In this document: positions 18,587 through 28,092 of the stretch, piece by piece
How positions within the stretch are numbered: position 1 is the first letter of the stretch
Layout of the letters: the number at the start of each line of letters is the position of its first letter
DNA from: Candidatus Pristimantibacillus lignocellulolyticus
GTDB taxonomy: Bacteria; Bacillota; Bacilli; Paenibacillales; Paenibacillaceae
DNA: 64,000 nt
Direction of reading: 5' to 3'
Assembly (NCBI GenBank): GCA_023639215.1
Contig: CP097899.1
Span: forward strand, 2,481,001-2,545,000
Position numbers and translations under genes: made by a program
Notes under the pieces: generated by a model
The model's database searches: none
The model's input: the letters and a program-made list of their open reading frames with translations, nothing else
What the model was told of the DNA's origin: nothing

Positions 18587-19573
18587 ATGGCAGTTCTAGT
18601 TACAGGTGGCGCGGGTTATATTGGTTCTCATACGGTTGCAGCTTTGCATGAGCGTGGAGAAGAAATCATCATTCTTGATAATTTACAACAAGGTCACAAA
18701 GAGGCACTTCTAGGCGGTAAGCTCTACGTTGGCGATCTTCGTGATAATGATGTTCTAGATAAAGTTTTTACTGAAAATGAAATTGATGCGGTTATTCACT
18801 TTGCAGCTAACTCTCTAGTTGGTGAGAGCATGAAAAACCCAGGTAAATATTATAACAACAACGTATTTGGAACACTTTGCTTACTTGAAAAGATGAATGA
18901 ATACAATGTTAAGAAAATCGTATTCTCTTCTACAGCAGCAACTTATGGCGAGCCTGAAAGTGTACCTATCGATGAGTATGATCGTACTACTCCGACAAAT
19001 GCATATGGTGAAACTAAGTTAGCTATGGAAAAAATGATGAAATGGTTTGACGTTGCGTATGGCGTAAAATATATTTCACTTCGCTACTTTAATGCTGCTG
19101 GTGCACATGATAGTGGAAAAATTGGTGAAGCACATGATCCTGAAACTCATCTTATTCCAATCGTACTTGAAGCCGCACTAGGTAAGAGACCACATATTTC
19201 TGTATTCGGCGATGACTATGCAACTGAAGATGGTACATGTATCCGTGACTATATCCATGTAAGTGATCTAGCAGATGCTCATTTACGTGCAGTAGATGCA
19301 TTGCGTAAAGGATCTGACAGCGCTGTATATAATCTTGGTAGTAGCCATGGCTTCTCAGTTAAAGAAGTTATTGATATTGCTCGTGAAGTAACTGGTCGTG
19401 AAATTCCAGTTGTTATGGAACAACGTCGTGCAGGTGACCCTGCGGTTCTCGTTGCTTCATCAACTCGTGCACGTGAGGAACTTGGTTGGAGTCCTGACCG
19501 TAGTAACTTGAAAGATATTATCGCAAGCGCTTGGAGTTGGCATGTTAATCATCCAAACGGATATAACGAGTAA
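18587..19573 (+). CDS. galE: UDP-glucose 4-epimerase
   Basis: A 328-residue extended short-chain dehydrogenase that interconverts UDP-galactose and UDP-glucose. The NAD-binding TGGAGYIGSH is at 6-15, the catalytic YxxxK is Tyr140/Lys144 with a Ser cluster at 114-116, and RYFNAAGAH is the family hallmark. Length is normal. It is followed 30 bp later by galT and completes, with galK and galT, the Leloir set. Confidence 0.96.
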   Translation: MAVLVTGGAGYIGSHTVAALHERGEEIIILDNLQQGHKEALLGGKLYVGDLRDNDVLDKVFTENEIDAVIHFAANSLVGESMKNPGKYYNNNVFGTLCLLEKMNEYNVKKIVFSSTAATYGEPESVPIDEYDRTTPTNAYGETKLAMEKMMKWFDVAYGVKYISLRYFNAAGAHDSGKIGEAHDPETHLIPIVLEAALGKRPHISVFGDDYATEDGTCIRDYIHVSDLADAHLRAVDALRKGSDSAVYNLGSSHGFSVKEVIDIAREVTGREIPVVMEQRRAGDPAVLVASSTRAREELGWSPDRSNLKDIIASAWSWHVNHPNGYNE

Positions 19574-19603
19574 CATTATTGCACAGCAGGAAGGAATGTC
19601 GTT

Positions 19604-21169
19604 ATGACAACACAAACTATTACATCTGCAGAGCAAGCATTATTACAAATTGAACGTTTAGTCCAGTTTGCTCATCAACAGCAAATGATTCAAACAGCAG
19701 ATATAGATTATGCAAGAAATGCATTATTAGATCTTTTCAAATTTGATGAGCCATATGAGGGTGTTGTTCCTTCAGAACAATTAACTTCTCCTGTAGAGGT
19801 ATTGGAAGGTTTACTTGATTATGGCTTTGAAATTGGCTTAATTGCTGAAGAGTCATTAACATATCGTGATTTACTTGATGCAAAGATCATGGGATTGTTA
19901 ATGCCTCGTCCGTCAGAACTTATTAGTATTTTTCATAAACTTGCTGAAGAAAAAGGGATTTCTGCAGCAACAGACATGTTTTATAAATTAAGCATTGATA
20001 GCAATTATATTCGTATGGATCGTATCGCGAAAAACCCAAGTTGGTTACATCCGACTAATTATGGCGATTTACAAATTACTGTTAACTTGTCTAAGCCAGA
20101 AAAAGATCCTAAAGAAATTGCTTTGATGAAAACATTACCACCTGCAAAATATCCTAAATGTTTGTTATGTGCGGAAAATGTTAACTACGCGGGACGTGTT
20201 AATCATCCTGCTAGACAAAATCTAAGAACGATTCCAATTGTTTTGCAAGAGGAACAATGGCATATTCAATATTCGCCATATGTGTACTACAATGAGCATA
20301 GTATCGTATTTAAAGGTGTTCATGAGCCAATGGTTGTATCTCATAGTTCAATGGCACGTTTGCTTGATTTTGTAGAACAATACCCACATTACTTTATTGG
20401 ATCGAATGCAGATCTTCCAATCGTTGGCGGATCTATTCTATCTCATGACCATTTCCAAGCTGGAAAACATGTCTTCCCTATGGAAACAGCGCCAATGGAT
20501 TCAAGCTTTACTTCTGAGAAGTACCCGAATGTGAAACTTGGAATTGTTCAATGGCCAATGTCGGTAATCCGTCTGCAAAGTAGTTCGAAAGAAGAAATAA
20601 AGCAGTTAGCTGCTACAATTCTGGATGAGTGGAGAGCATACAGTGATCCATCGGCGGATATCTTTGCATTCTCTGATGCTATACCTCATAATACAATTAC
20701 ACCAATTGCACGTTTATTAGACAATGGTGAGTATGAGCTTGATCTTGTACTTCGTAATAACCGTACAAGTGAAGAGTATCCAGACGGTATCTTCCATCCA
20801 CATCAACATTTGCATCATATTAAGAAAGAAAATATTGGGCTAATTGAAGTGATGGGACTTGCAGTATTACCTGGTCGTTTGAAAGAAGAACTTGCTCAAA
20901 TTGCAGAGTTATTAAGTAATAATAACGCCTCTGCTATTGAAGCTACACAAAGTGAAGAACATGCTCTTCATAAACATTCCCAGTGGATTGTTGAACTAGC
21001 AGAGCAGCATGGTACTAGCTTATCTGTTGCCGAAGCTAATGCATTAGTACAATCACAAACAGGTGAAAAATTCCTAGCTGTATTGCATGATGCAGGTGTA
21101 TATAAACGTACAGAAGCTGGTCAATTAGCGTTCAAAACGTTCATTCAGTCTTTAGGATTTCAACAATAA
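19604..21169 (+). CDS. galT: galactose-1-phosphate uridylyltransferase (Firmicute type)
   Basis: A 521-residue enzyme that exchanges UMP between UDP-glucose and galactose-1-phosphate. It is the long Firmicute form: PKCLLCAENVNYAGR holds the Cys pair, GGSILSHDHFQAGKH is the HxH-containing active-site region, and FHPHQHLHHIKKENIGLIEVMG lies in the C-terminal half. GGAAGGA precedes the ATG. It is the last gene of the gal cluster, with a strong terminator 20 bp downstream. Confidence 0.95.
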   Translation: MTTQTITSAEQALLQIERLVQFAHQQQMIQTADIDYARNALLDLFKFDEPYEGVVPSEQLTSPVEVLEGLLDYGFEIGLIAEESLTYRDLLDAKIMGLLMPRPSELISIFHKLAEEKGISAATDMFYKLSIDSNYIRMDRIAKNPSWLHPTNYGDLQITVNLSKPEKDPKEIALMKTLPPAKYPKCLLCAENVNYAGRVNHPARQNLRTIPIVLQEEQWHIQYSPYVYYNEHSIVFKGVHEPMVVSHSSMARLLDFVEQYPHYFIGSNADLPIVGGSILSHDHFQAGKHVFPMETAPMDSSFTSEKYPNVKLGIVQWPMSVIRLQSSSKEEIKQLAATILDEWRAYSDPSADIFAFSDAIPHNTITPIARLLDNGEYELDLVLRNNRTSEEYPDGIFHPHQHLHHIKKENIGLIEVMGLAVLPGRLKEELAQIAELLSNNNASAIEATQSEEHALHKHSQWIVELAEQHGTSLSVAEANALVQSQTGEKFLAVLHDAGVYKRTEAGQLAFKTFIQSLGFQQ

Positions 21170-21191
21170 TGTGTTAAAGTGATAAATTATT

Positions 21192-21232
21192 AAAAAAATT
21201 CCCATTTGTTTCTAACAAATGGGAATTTTTTT
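21192..21232 (+). terminator. intrinsic terminator after galT
   Basis: AAAAAAATTCCCATTTGTT (21192-21210) pairs fully with AACAAATGGGAATTTTTTT (21214-21232) around a TCT loop. Confidence 0.92.
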
Positions 21233-21313
21233 GTTGTAATTATATATGGGATATGGTATTTTTTATGTAATTATGAAATTTCATAGTTAATTTTAGTATA
21301 AATGGCTAGGCTT

Positions 21314-21385
21314 GAGCTTTCGATGTTACTTTTATTTACAAGAAGTCGCATCCAATGAAGTACATAAAAGTTAAGGATGGAGGGG
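21314..21385 (+). promoter_or_regulatory. recurrent structured 5' leader, copy D (unknown gene at 21391)
   Basis: Stem b: ACTTTTAT (21328-21335) with ATAAAAGT (21364-21371), another covarying version. Stem a: GCTTTC (from 21316) with GAAGT (21342-21346), shorter. The SD GGAGGGG (21379-21385) follows b'. This places the true start at 21391, not at the upstream ATG (21355), which lies inside the structure. Confidence 0.6.
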
Positions 21386-21390
21386 TTGTA

Positions 21391-21825
21391 ATGGCTGAAA
21401 AGATGTTACCACTAGATGAATTTCTAAAACTTGATTCTGATGATCAGGTTGAAAAGCTTAAACGTTGGAAAATGGATTACACGCTCAAAGATATTCGTGA
21501 AACGTGGAACTTCAAGCATTCTGCGCAGTATTATATGCTACTTAAAAAATTGCGTATTTACGAGCGTGTTGTGAATAAGTCAGATAAATTTTATCCGCAA
21601 CCAGATACGCAACGATTAGGTGCAGATGGCATCTGGAGAAATTATAACGGTAATGGATTCAATACACCAAGCGATCATTTTAACTTCCATCTGAACACAA
21701 AACTTTCAGGTACTGAACTAGCAGATAAGTTAGAAAGAATTGCGTTCTTCTTACGCGGTGAACCGAAAGAAGTCGATGTAAAGTTTTCAATCATTGTTAC
21801 TGAAAACGGAAGTTCTGAAGCGTAA
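21391..21825 (+). CDS. conserved-looking protein of unknown function, possible HTH
   Basis: A 144-residue soluble protein. The N-terminal half, LDEFLKLDSDDQVEKLKRW followed by YTLKDIRETWNFKHSAQYYML, has the helix spacing of a small helix-turn-helix, but I do not recognise the family. The middle is Tyr/Asn/Gly-rich (YPQPDTQRLG, WRNYNGNGF) and the end forms strands (VDVKFSIIVTENG). GGAGGGG supports the start. Stand-alone unit with leader copy D and its own terminator. Confidence 0.6.
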   Translation: MAEKMLPLDEFLKLDSDDQVEKLKRWKMDYTLKDIRETWNFKHSAQYYMLLKKLRIYERVVNKSDKFYPQPDTQRLGADGIWRNYNGNGFNTPSDHFNFHLNTKLSGTELADKLERIAFFLRGEPKEVDVKFSIIVTENGSSEA

Positions 21826-21882
21826 TATAATGTATAAGTATAATATAAATATCGCATTTTTTTAAGTAGAATACTTAAAACT

Positions 21883-21926
21883 ATACCCTAGAGTGTGGAC
21901 GGAAAACGTCTACGCTCTAGGGTATT
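21883..21926 (+). terminator. intrinsic terminator
   Basis: TACCCTAGAG...GACG (from 21884) pairs with CGTC...CTCTAGGGTA (to about 21924) with two mismatches, followed by a T-rich stretch. Confidence 0.75.
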
Positions 21927-22045
21927 TATATTTTCGATGAGTTATAAATCCTTAGAATAGCAGTAACCAAAATTCTGTAATAGATTTACTACAGATGGTA
22001 AGACTATGCATATGCAATCATCAGAAAGAGGGTTGGTTCTCTAAG

Positions 22046-23581
22046 ATGTACATAAAAGATAAGGAAACTGACTCTGGAAATATAGCTGAAGCCCAAGAAG
22101 AATTAATGGAAGAAGTACTATCAAAAGACATGGAGCAAACTGTACAACAAATTAAGAATTCTTTGGGGCAAAGTACGGATTTGATGATAAGGGAAATATG
22201 GCTTGGTACTGAATCTAAGAAGTGCGCGACTATTGTTTATATAGATGGTCTGGCGGACACGACGATGGTGCAAGATTTTATTATTAGACCACTTACAACA
22301 GATTTTTCGAAAATGGAAAACCAAAATGATTCTACTGGTGATGAACTATTTAAAACTGTAAAAGAATATGTAATTTCAATAGCCCAAATAGATGAAGTTA
22401 ACAGCTATCAAGAGATCACACTCTCTCTACTAAATGGAGATACGGTAATCCTCTTAGAGCATAGTAGCCGAGCTCTTAAAGCAGGTACGGCAGGCTGGGA
22501 ACAACGTAGTGTACAACCACCTGAGGATCAGGCTATCGTTCGGGGACCACGAGAGGCATTTACTGAGAATTTGAGGACGAACACAGCAATGATCAGAAGG
22601 AAAATAAAGAATCCGAGTCTGTGGTTGCAGTCCAAAACTTTAGGGTCCGTATCTCGAACAAATGTCGCCATTATGTATGTTAAAGGAATTGCTGATGAAC
22701 AAGTTGTTGAAGAAGTAAATAGAAGATTAGATGGGATTGATATTATTGGTGTTTTGGAAAGTGGTATCATCGAACAGTTAATCGAAGAAAAAACGTTGAC
22801 TCCATTTCCTACGATGTACAATACAGAACGACCTGACGTAATAGCTGCAGGACTAATGGAAGGACGTGTTGCAATATTAGTAGATGGCACTCCATTCGTT
22901 TTAATAGTACCATCACTTTTCATTGAATATTTCCAAGCGTCTGAAGATTACTATCAGCGGGCAGATTTTGGCTTGCTGCGACTATTGCGTGTGTTATCGT
23001 TCTTTATAGCCTTACTTGGACCGTCCATTTATATCGCGATTTCTACCTTTCATCAAGAGATGTTACCTACTCCACTCATAATCAGTATCGCAGCAGGTAG
23101 AGAAGGGGTTCCATTTCCTGCGTTTGTCGAAGTATTAATTATGGAGACAACTTTTGAGATTTTACGGGAGGCGGGAATTAGAATGCCTAAAGCGATCGGT
23201 CAAGCGGTCTCAATAGTTGGTGCACTAGTCATTGGTCAAGCTGCAGTAGAAGCAGGTCTTATTTCGCCTAGTATGGTAATTGTTGTCTCAATTACTGCAA
23301 TATGCTCCTTTGTATTGCCTGCATATAATATGGGAATAGCTGTACGAATATTAAGGTTTCCTTTTATAGGACTTGCCGCCGCCGTAGGTTTGTATGGAAT
23401 TTTTATTGGAGTTGGGATTTTACTCGTACACTTATGTAGCTTGAAATCTTTTGGTGTTCCTTATATGTCTCCGTTCACACCTTTTAATTTGAGTGATCAG
23501 AAAGATAGCTTACTACGCTTACCCAAAGTTGGACTTTCGCTTCGACCGAATTCGATAGGCTCAAAACAGAAGAAGAAATGA
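22046..23581 (+). CDS. spore germinant receptor A-subunit (GerAA family)
   Basis: A 511-residue spore inner-membrane protein. A hydrophilic N-terminal half (VAIMYVKGIADEQVVEEVNRRL, DGIDIIGVLESGIIEQLIE, FPTMYNTERPDVIAAGLMEGR) is followed by about five membrane segments from residue 290 with FPAFVEVLIMETTFEILREAG and GQAAVEAG, all hallmarks of GerA/Spore_GerA proteins. It senses or transmits the nutrient signal with the B and C subunits encoded downstream. Start choice is moderate (AGAGGG is rather far from the ATG). First gene of a four-gene operon. Confidence 0.93.
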   Translation: MYIKDKETDSGNIAEAQEELMEEVLSKDMEQTVQQIKNSLGQSTDLMIREIWLGTESKKCATIVYIDGLADTTMVQDFIIRPLTTDFSKMENQNDSTGDELFKTVKEYVISIAQIDEVNSYQEITLSLLNGDTVILLEHSSRALKAGTAGWEQRSVQPPEDQAIVRGPREAFTENLRTNTAMIRRKIKNPSLWLQSKTLGSVSRTNVAIMYVKGIADEQVVEEVNRRLDGIDIIGVLESGIIEQLIEEKTLTPFPTMYNTERPDVIAAGLMEGRVAILVDGTPFVLIVPSLFIEYFQASEDYYQRADFGLLRLLRVLSFFIALLGPSIYIAISTFHQEMLPTPLIISIAAGREGVPFPAFVEVLIMETTFEILREAGIRMPKAIGQAVSIVGALVIGQAAVEAGLISPSMVIVVSITAICSFVLPAYNMGIAVRILRFPFIGLAAAVGLYGIFIGVGILLVHLCSLKSFGVPYMSPFTPFNLSDQKDSLLRLPKVGLSLRPNSIGSKQKKK

Positions 23582-23597
23582 ATTGGAGTGGGCAAAT

Positions 23598-24797
23598 ATG
23601 TTGAAAAAACTTTTATTATTGGCCATTACTTTTTCAATGATGATCGTATTGAGTGGTTGCTGGAACAGACGAGAAATAAACGATATGGTAATCGCCGTAG
23701 GAATGGGTGTTGACAAGCTTGAAGAAGGATATCTCGTATCGGTGCAGGTTGTTGATCCGAGTGAAATCGCAGCAAAAAAAGGAAGTGGACATACGCCTGT
23801 CACTTTATACGTGGGAAAGGGGAAAACGATTTTTGACGCGGTTAGAGAAATGTCAAGTATCGCCGCTCGTAAAATCTATTTTTCTCATTTGCGTATGTTT
23901 TTAATAGGTGAAGAAACTGCACGAACCGAGGGCATTGGTACCACAATCGAATTTCTTACTAGAGATCATGAGTTTCGTGAAGATTTTTATATTGCAATTG
24001 CAAGAAAGACTACAGCAAAAGAGATACTAAAAGGATTAACACCGATTGAAAAAATACCTGCGAATAAAATGTTCACCTCACTTGAAATGTCTAGCAAATC
24101 TTGGGCGGCAACTAGCACTGTAAAAATCGACGAATTGATATCTGATTTGATGAGCGAGGGAAAAGCCCCTGTCATTACCGGAATAAGTTACATGGGAGAC
24201 CCAAGTAAAGCTGATAAGAAGTCAAATGCTGAAATATCTGAACCATATGCACGATTGAAATATGGGGGAATGGCGGTTTTCTGGAAAGATAAACTTATCG
24301 GATGGCTGAATGAAGAAGAAAGCAGAGGTTATAACTATCTAGTTTCAAAGGTGAAAAGTTCGGTAGGAGCAGTCACTTGTCCTCGGGAGGACGGTAATTT
24401 TTCCGTCGAAATTAATGGTGCTAGCAGTCATATGCAAGTAAGAACTAAAGATAATTCCAAATATTTAGATATAAATATTATTGCAGTAGGTAGTATAGGA
24501 GAGGTTCAATGTCAAATTGATTTGACAGATCCGAGCTCTATCCATGAGTTAGAAAAACTTGCAGCTGAGGTCATTGAAGCAAATATAAAAAAAACACTTA
24601 ATAAGTCCTTTGAAATGCAAAGTGATTTTGTAGGCTTAGGGGCAGCTATTCATCGGTCAGATCCTAAAGCTTGGAAGACACTGAAAGAGGATTGGAATGA
24701 ACGTATGGAAACATACCCTATAAATACTTCAGTAACTATTAAATTAATCGGAACAGGTCGATCAAAGAGATCGTTCTTAGAAAAAATAAAGGAGTGA
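23598..24797 (+). CDS. spore germinant receptor C-subunit lipoprotein (GerAC family)
   Basis: A 399-residue lipoprotein: signal peptide with lipobox LSGC (Cys21), then WNRREINDMVIAVGMGVDK, the usual GerAC opening. It sits on the outer face of the spore inner membrane as part of the receptor. GGAGTGGG supports the start 16 bp after the A-subunit stop. The 3' end contains AAGGAG for the following small gene. Confidence 0.93.
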   Translation: MLKKLLLLAITFSMMIVLSGCWNRREINDMVIAVGMGVDKLEEGYLVSVQVVDPSEIAAKKGSGHTPVTLYVGKGKTIFDAVREMSSIAARKIYFSHLRMFLIGEETARTEGIGTTIEFLTRDHEFREDFYIAIARKTTAKEILKGLTPIEKIPANKMFTSLEMSSKSWAATSTVKIDELISDLMSEGKAPVITGISYMGDPSKADKKSNAEISEPYARLKYGGMAVFWKDKLIGWLNEEESRGYNYLVSKVKSSVGAVTCPREDGNFSVEINGASSHMQVRTKDNSKYLDINIIAVGSIGEVQCQIDLTDPSSIHELEKLAAEVIEANIKKTLNKSFEMQSDFVGLGAAIHRSDPKAWKTLKEDWNERMETYPINTSVTIKLIGTGRSKRSFLEKIKE

Positions 24798-24805
24798 TTT
24801 CTTTT

Positions 24806-25039
24806 ATGTTAATTAAAATAGTCAGCATTCTTGTTATAGGAGCAATATTATATCGCGTTGATGTACCGAAATTAATAAAGGAGCGCAATATTAAAGGAGT
24901 TGCAATGAATATATCGTTGCTAAGTGTAGCCGTTGTACTGAGTATAGCTAAAGTGATGAAGTTGGGTATTCCAACTCCTTTATACTTCGTTAGTTGGCTC
25001 TGTAGACCATTAAGCAACTTGATTAAAATGTTGTATTAA
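24806..25039 (+). CDS. small two-helix membrane protein, germinant-receptor D-subunit-like
   Basis: A 77-residue protein with two membrane helices (about 1-17 and 32-52) and a short basic loop. Small two-TM proteins encoded within ger operons are known in Bacillus as D subunits that modulate receptor function. Its position between the C and B genes and tight spacing argue for that role. The ATG at 24806 is about 10 nt from AAGGAG; a GTG at 24794 would be too close. Functional call rests on context and topology. Confidence 0.72.
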   Translation: MLIKIVSILVIGAILYRVDVPKLIKERNIKGVAMNISLLSVAVVLSIAKVMKLGIPTPLYFVSWLCRPLSNLIKMLY

Positions 25040-25064
25040 TAGAAGTAAGAAAGGTGAGAATATT

Positions 25065-26174
25065 ATGCAGCGACATGCACCAATCGATGTTCGTCAATTT
25101 CAAATTCTGGTCATCCTTTTTACAGTTGGAACAACTGTATTAATTGCACCCGCAGGGTTGGCAGAGCTACTTGGACAAGATGCTTGGCTTGCGCCTATTA
25201 TTGCCATAGGTCCCGGGCTGCTCCTAGTGTTACTATATAATACGATAAGTTCTATATATCCAGAAAAGACGTTTATCGAGCTTTGCGAATCGTTACTTGG
25301 TGTATGGCTTGGGAGAACGATATCTATAATGTTTGTCATATTTTCATTTTTAGCAGCTGCAATGTCTTTGTTCGATGTAGGAAGGTTCATTAATACGATA
25401 ATTATGCCAGAAACTCCAATTTTATTTGTAAATCTGTTATTTGTTATTTTGCTTGTTTACGCGATTGGAAGTGGTTTTGATACGTTAGCTAGAATGATGG
25501 AGTTATTTTTTCCATGGTTTATGTTACTTTTTTTATTAATGGTTATCTTTGTAGTGCCTCAAATTGATCTAAAAAATGTACAGCCCATGATGGAATTCGA
25601 GGCCAAAAATCTTGTGTTAGCTGTACTTTCGGTACTAAGTATATCCTTTATGCCACTCGTTGTATTTCTCATGTTCCACAAAAAGGGTTTACAATTTCCT
25701 GCTATTAAACAAAGAGCTTTTTTGAAGGCAGTTTTGATCGGAAGTATCATTTCTGTCATTATCGTTGCACTTACAATTCTTGTGATTGGTGCAAATGTCG
25801 TATCTTTACAAGAATTCCCTGTATATCATCTAGCTCGAAAAATCAGCATAGGTAATTTTTTGCAGAGAGTTGAAGTGGTCGGAGCCGGCATATGGATGAT
25901 TACTATATTTGCAAAAATATCTGTATATTTTTATGCATCGGTTTCAGGACTCATCAACATTGCTAAACTGAAAAATCAACGTTCGATTTTATTGCCATTG
26001 AGTTTCTTATTACTCGTAGTCTCAACTGATATTTTCCCGAATTCTATATTTGAGAATGATTTCAACTCTTCAGATTGGATCGTTCTTGTGTTTGTTATTG
26101 GGGTTATTATCCCCATATCTCTGTTGCTAGTAGCAATCTTAAAGCGCCAATTAATAAAAAGTGATAGCAAATAA
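25065..26174 (+). CDS. spore germinant receptor B-subunit (GerAB family permease-like)
   Basis: A 369-residue protein with about ten membrane helices of the endospore germination permease family (APC superfamily). Recognisable are FQILVILFTVGTTVLIAPA at the start, YPEKTFIELCESLLG and ALTILVIGANVVS. In this family the B subunit binds the nutrient germinant. It ends the operon; a hairpin follows about 55 bp downstream. Confidence 0.93.
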   Translation: MQRHAPIDVRQFQILVILFTVGTTVLIAPAGLAELLGQDAWLAPIIAIGPGLLLVLLYNTISSIYPEKTFIELCESLLGVWLGRTISIMFVIFSFLAAAMSLFDVGRFINTIIMPETPILFVNLLFVILLVYAIGSGFDTLARMMELFFPWFMLLFLLMVIFVVPQIDLKNVQPMMEFEAKNLVLAVLSVLSISFMPLVVFLMFHKKGLQFPAIKQRAFLKAVLIGSIISVIIVALTILVIGANVVSLQEFPVYHLARKISIGNFLQRVEVVGAGIWMITIFAKISVYFYASVSGLINIAKLKNQRSILLPLSFLLLVVSTDIFPNSIFENDFNSSDWIVLVFVIGVIIPISLLLVAILKRQLIKSDSK

Positions 26175-26230
26175 GACGATGAAAATTCACTTCATATCAC
26201 ATTCGAATTGAATTTAATAAGTAACTTAAA

Positions 26231-26287
26231 TACCCTATAAGATGATACACTACAAAAAGAAGTGGCTATCTTATAGGGTATTATTTT
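26231..26287 (+). terminator. intrinsic terminator of ger operon
   Basis: TACCCTATAAGAT (26231-26243) pairs with ATCTTATAGGGTA (26268-26280), followed by TTATTTT. Confidence 0.78.
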
Positions 26288-26310
26288 CCTAGGAAAAATT
26301 GTTTTGTGTG

Positions 26311-26535
26311 CTAGTTACGTAGTTTTCCTAATTCTGATACAATTGCTTCTACTTCGCTGATACTGAATTTATCTTTGGAAGTGATGACTTCATATATGTC
26401 CTTAATATCTTCATATTTATTCAAATCATAACTTGAAGCTTGCATGGCTGCTGCAGATGCCATTTTTAATTTGGTTTTAATCTCTTCGATCATAATAACC
26501 ATGTTTTCCATTGATGCTTGTTGTAAATCCACCAT
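26311..26535 (-). CDS. yfkK: DUF1128 / UPF0435 family protein (YfkK-like)
   Basis: A 74-residue helical protein. ENMVIMIEEIKTKLKMASAAAM, YEDIKDIYEVITSKDKFSISE and a terminal IVSELGKLRN match the B. subtilis YfkK layout. Function is unknown. AGGGGTG precedes the start. It is convergent with the ger operon and divergent from the yyaC-like gene. Confidence 0.82.
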   Translation of the reverse strand: MVDLQQASMENMVIMIEEIKTKLKMASAAAMQASSYDLNKYEDIKDIYEVITSKDKFSISEVEAIVSELGKLRN

Positions 26536-26711
26536 TTTTTACACCCCTATCTAAAATAAATACAGTTTCATCTAATTTCTATTCATTATTGTAACATGAT
26601 TTGTTATTCGAGACGTAACAAATTGAACTGATCTAGAAAATTCGCTACAATAACTGTACGTTGAAATTTATTATTATAAGAGCGTTCACTTGATATAGAA
26701 AGGAATTTTAC

Positions 26712-27260
26712 ATGCAGCAACTAATGGAGCAACTTTTGACCGAACCGATTGCTATACAACAATCTATCTATACACAAGTCTTGCAAGACTTGCAGCCTAT
26801 CGCAAAGAAAGGTTTACAGAAAGATGATATTGTATTTGTATGTATCGGTACAGATCGCTCAACCGGAGATGCATTTGGACCAATTATGGGAACGGTATTA
26901 CAACAGTTATCATTCCCATACGTAATCGGTACGTTAGCTGAGCCATGTGACGCTTATAAGGTAGAACAAGCGCTTCAACAACTTCCATCACATAAATTAG
27001 TCATTGCAATCGATGCTTGTCTCGGTAATGAAAAAAGCGTTGGAACATTTATCATTAAAGAAGGATCGATTCAACCAGGGGCAGCAACTGGAAGAAGATT
27101 ACCACCAGTTGGACATTATAGTATTGCCGCAGTTATTAATGAAAACGGACCAAAAGCCTATTGGAAAATTCAAAATACATCGCTATTTACTGTATTAGGG
27201 ATGGTTGCTACGTTAAGACAAGCAGTAATCGAGACTTGGGCATTGGATAAGGAGAGATAG
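26712..27260 (+). CDS. yyaC: YyaC-like sporulation protein
   Basis: A 182-residue protein. VFVCIGTDRSTGDAFGPIMG, TLAEPCDAYK and IAIDACLGNEKSVGTFIIKEG are characteristic of YyaC, a relative of the GPR/HyaD protease fold made during sporulation. Acidic residues in the TDRSTGD and AIDACLG motifs correspond to metal ligands in the HyaD fold. AAAGGA precedes the start. The next gene starts 4 bp after the stop, so it probably heads a three-gene operon. Confidence 0.85.
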   Translation: MQQLMEQLLTEPIAIQQSIYTQVLQDLQPIAKKGLQKDDIVFVCIGTDRSTGDAFGPIMGTVLQQLSFPYVIGTLAEPCDAYKVEQALQQLPSHKLVIAIDACLGNEKSVGTFIIKEGSIQPGAATGRRLPPVGHYSIAAVINENGPKAYWKIQNTSLFTVLGMVATLRQAVIETWALDKER

Positions 27261-27264
27261 CGTT

Positions 27265-28092
27265 ATGAAAGATCAAAATTCGTTATTTACACTTGCTAGT
27301 AATGAGTATACTTTATTAACTGGTGAAACTATTTGCTATTACGATTCTGCACCACATGCAGACCAAGAGGTAACAACGATCGTACTTTTGCATGGGTATT
27401 GTGGAAGTTCAGCATACTTCTCAAAGCTTATCCCACTGTTAAGTGATCAATACCGGATTGTTGTGCCCGATCTTATAGGGCATGGACAATCGACAACTAG
27501 TGAACAAAGTAGTTATACGATGGAACTTGCGGCGTCTTGGATAGATGAATGGATCATGAATATAGGAATCAACAATGTTCATTTGTTTGGACACTCACTA
27601 GGTGGATATATTACCTTAGCCGTAGCTGAACGTAATCCAACCTATCTACGTTCTTTTGGACTGCTTCATTCTACAGCTTTGCCTGATAGTGAACAAGCAA
27701 GAGCTAATCGGGAAACTGCTATTATCACCGTGCAAGAACAAGGGGTTGCATCCTTTGTATCGGGACTAGTCGTGAAATTATTTGCAGAACCTGAAGAGCA
27801 ATCTAGTTTATTAGATTACGCTCAAAGTATCGGCCAGCTTGCATCAGCAAATGGTGTTATTGGCTATGCTAGAGGAATGCAACAAAGATTAGATAGAACG
27901 GATATAATTAGAAATACATCGATCCCTGTATTGTTGGTATCGGGTGGGAAAGATAGAATTGTAACATCAGAAGGAACTTTCACAGGAAGTAATGAACATA
28001 CAACTTGCCATATTATAGCTGAATCGGGGCATATGGGGATGCTTGAGACGCCAGTGCAACTTGCTTCAATTATCGAACAGTTTATAGACTAA
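27265..28092 (+). CDS. alpha/beta-hydrolase
   Basis: A 275-residue protein with a complete predicted triad: Ser111 in FGHSLGG, Asp230 in GGKDRIV and His256 in ESGHMGML. LLHGYCGSSAYF forms the oxyanion loop and VVPDLIGHGQS is typical of the fold. No signal peptide. Its stop overlaps the next start by one base (TAATG), which implies translational coupling with the methyltransferase. Substrate unknown. Confidence 0.86.
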   Translation: MKDQNSLFTLASNEYTLLTGETICYYDSAPHADQEVTTIVLLHGYCGSSAYFSKLIPLLSDQYRIVVPDLIGHGQSTTSEQSSYTMELAASWIDEWIMNIGINNVHLFGHSLGGYITLAVAERNPTYLRSFGLLHSTALPDSEQARANRETAIITVQEQGVASFVSGLVVKLFAEPEEQSSLLDYAQSIGQLASANGVIGYARGMQQRLDRTDIIRNTSIPVLLVSGGKDRIVTSEGTFTGSNEHTTCHIIAESGHMGMLETPVQLASIIEQFID

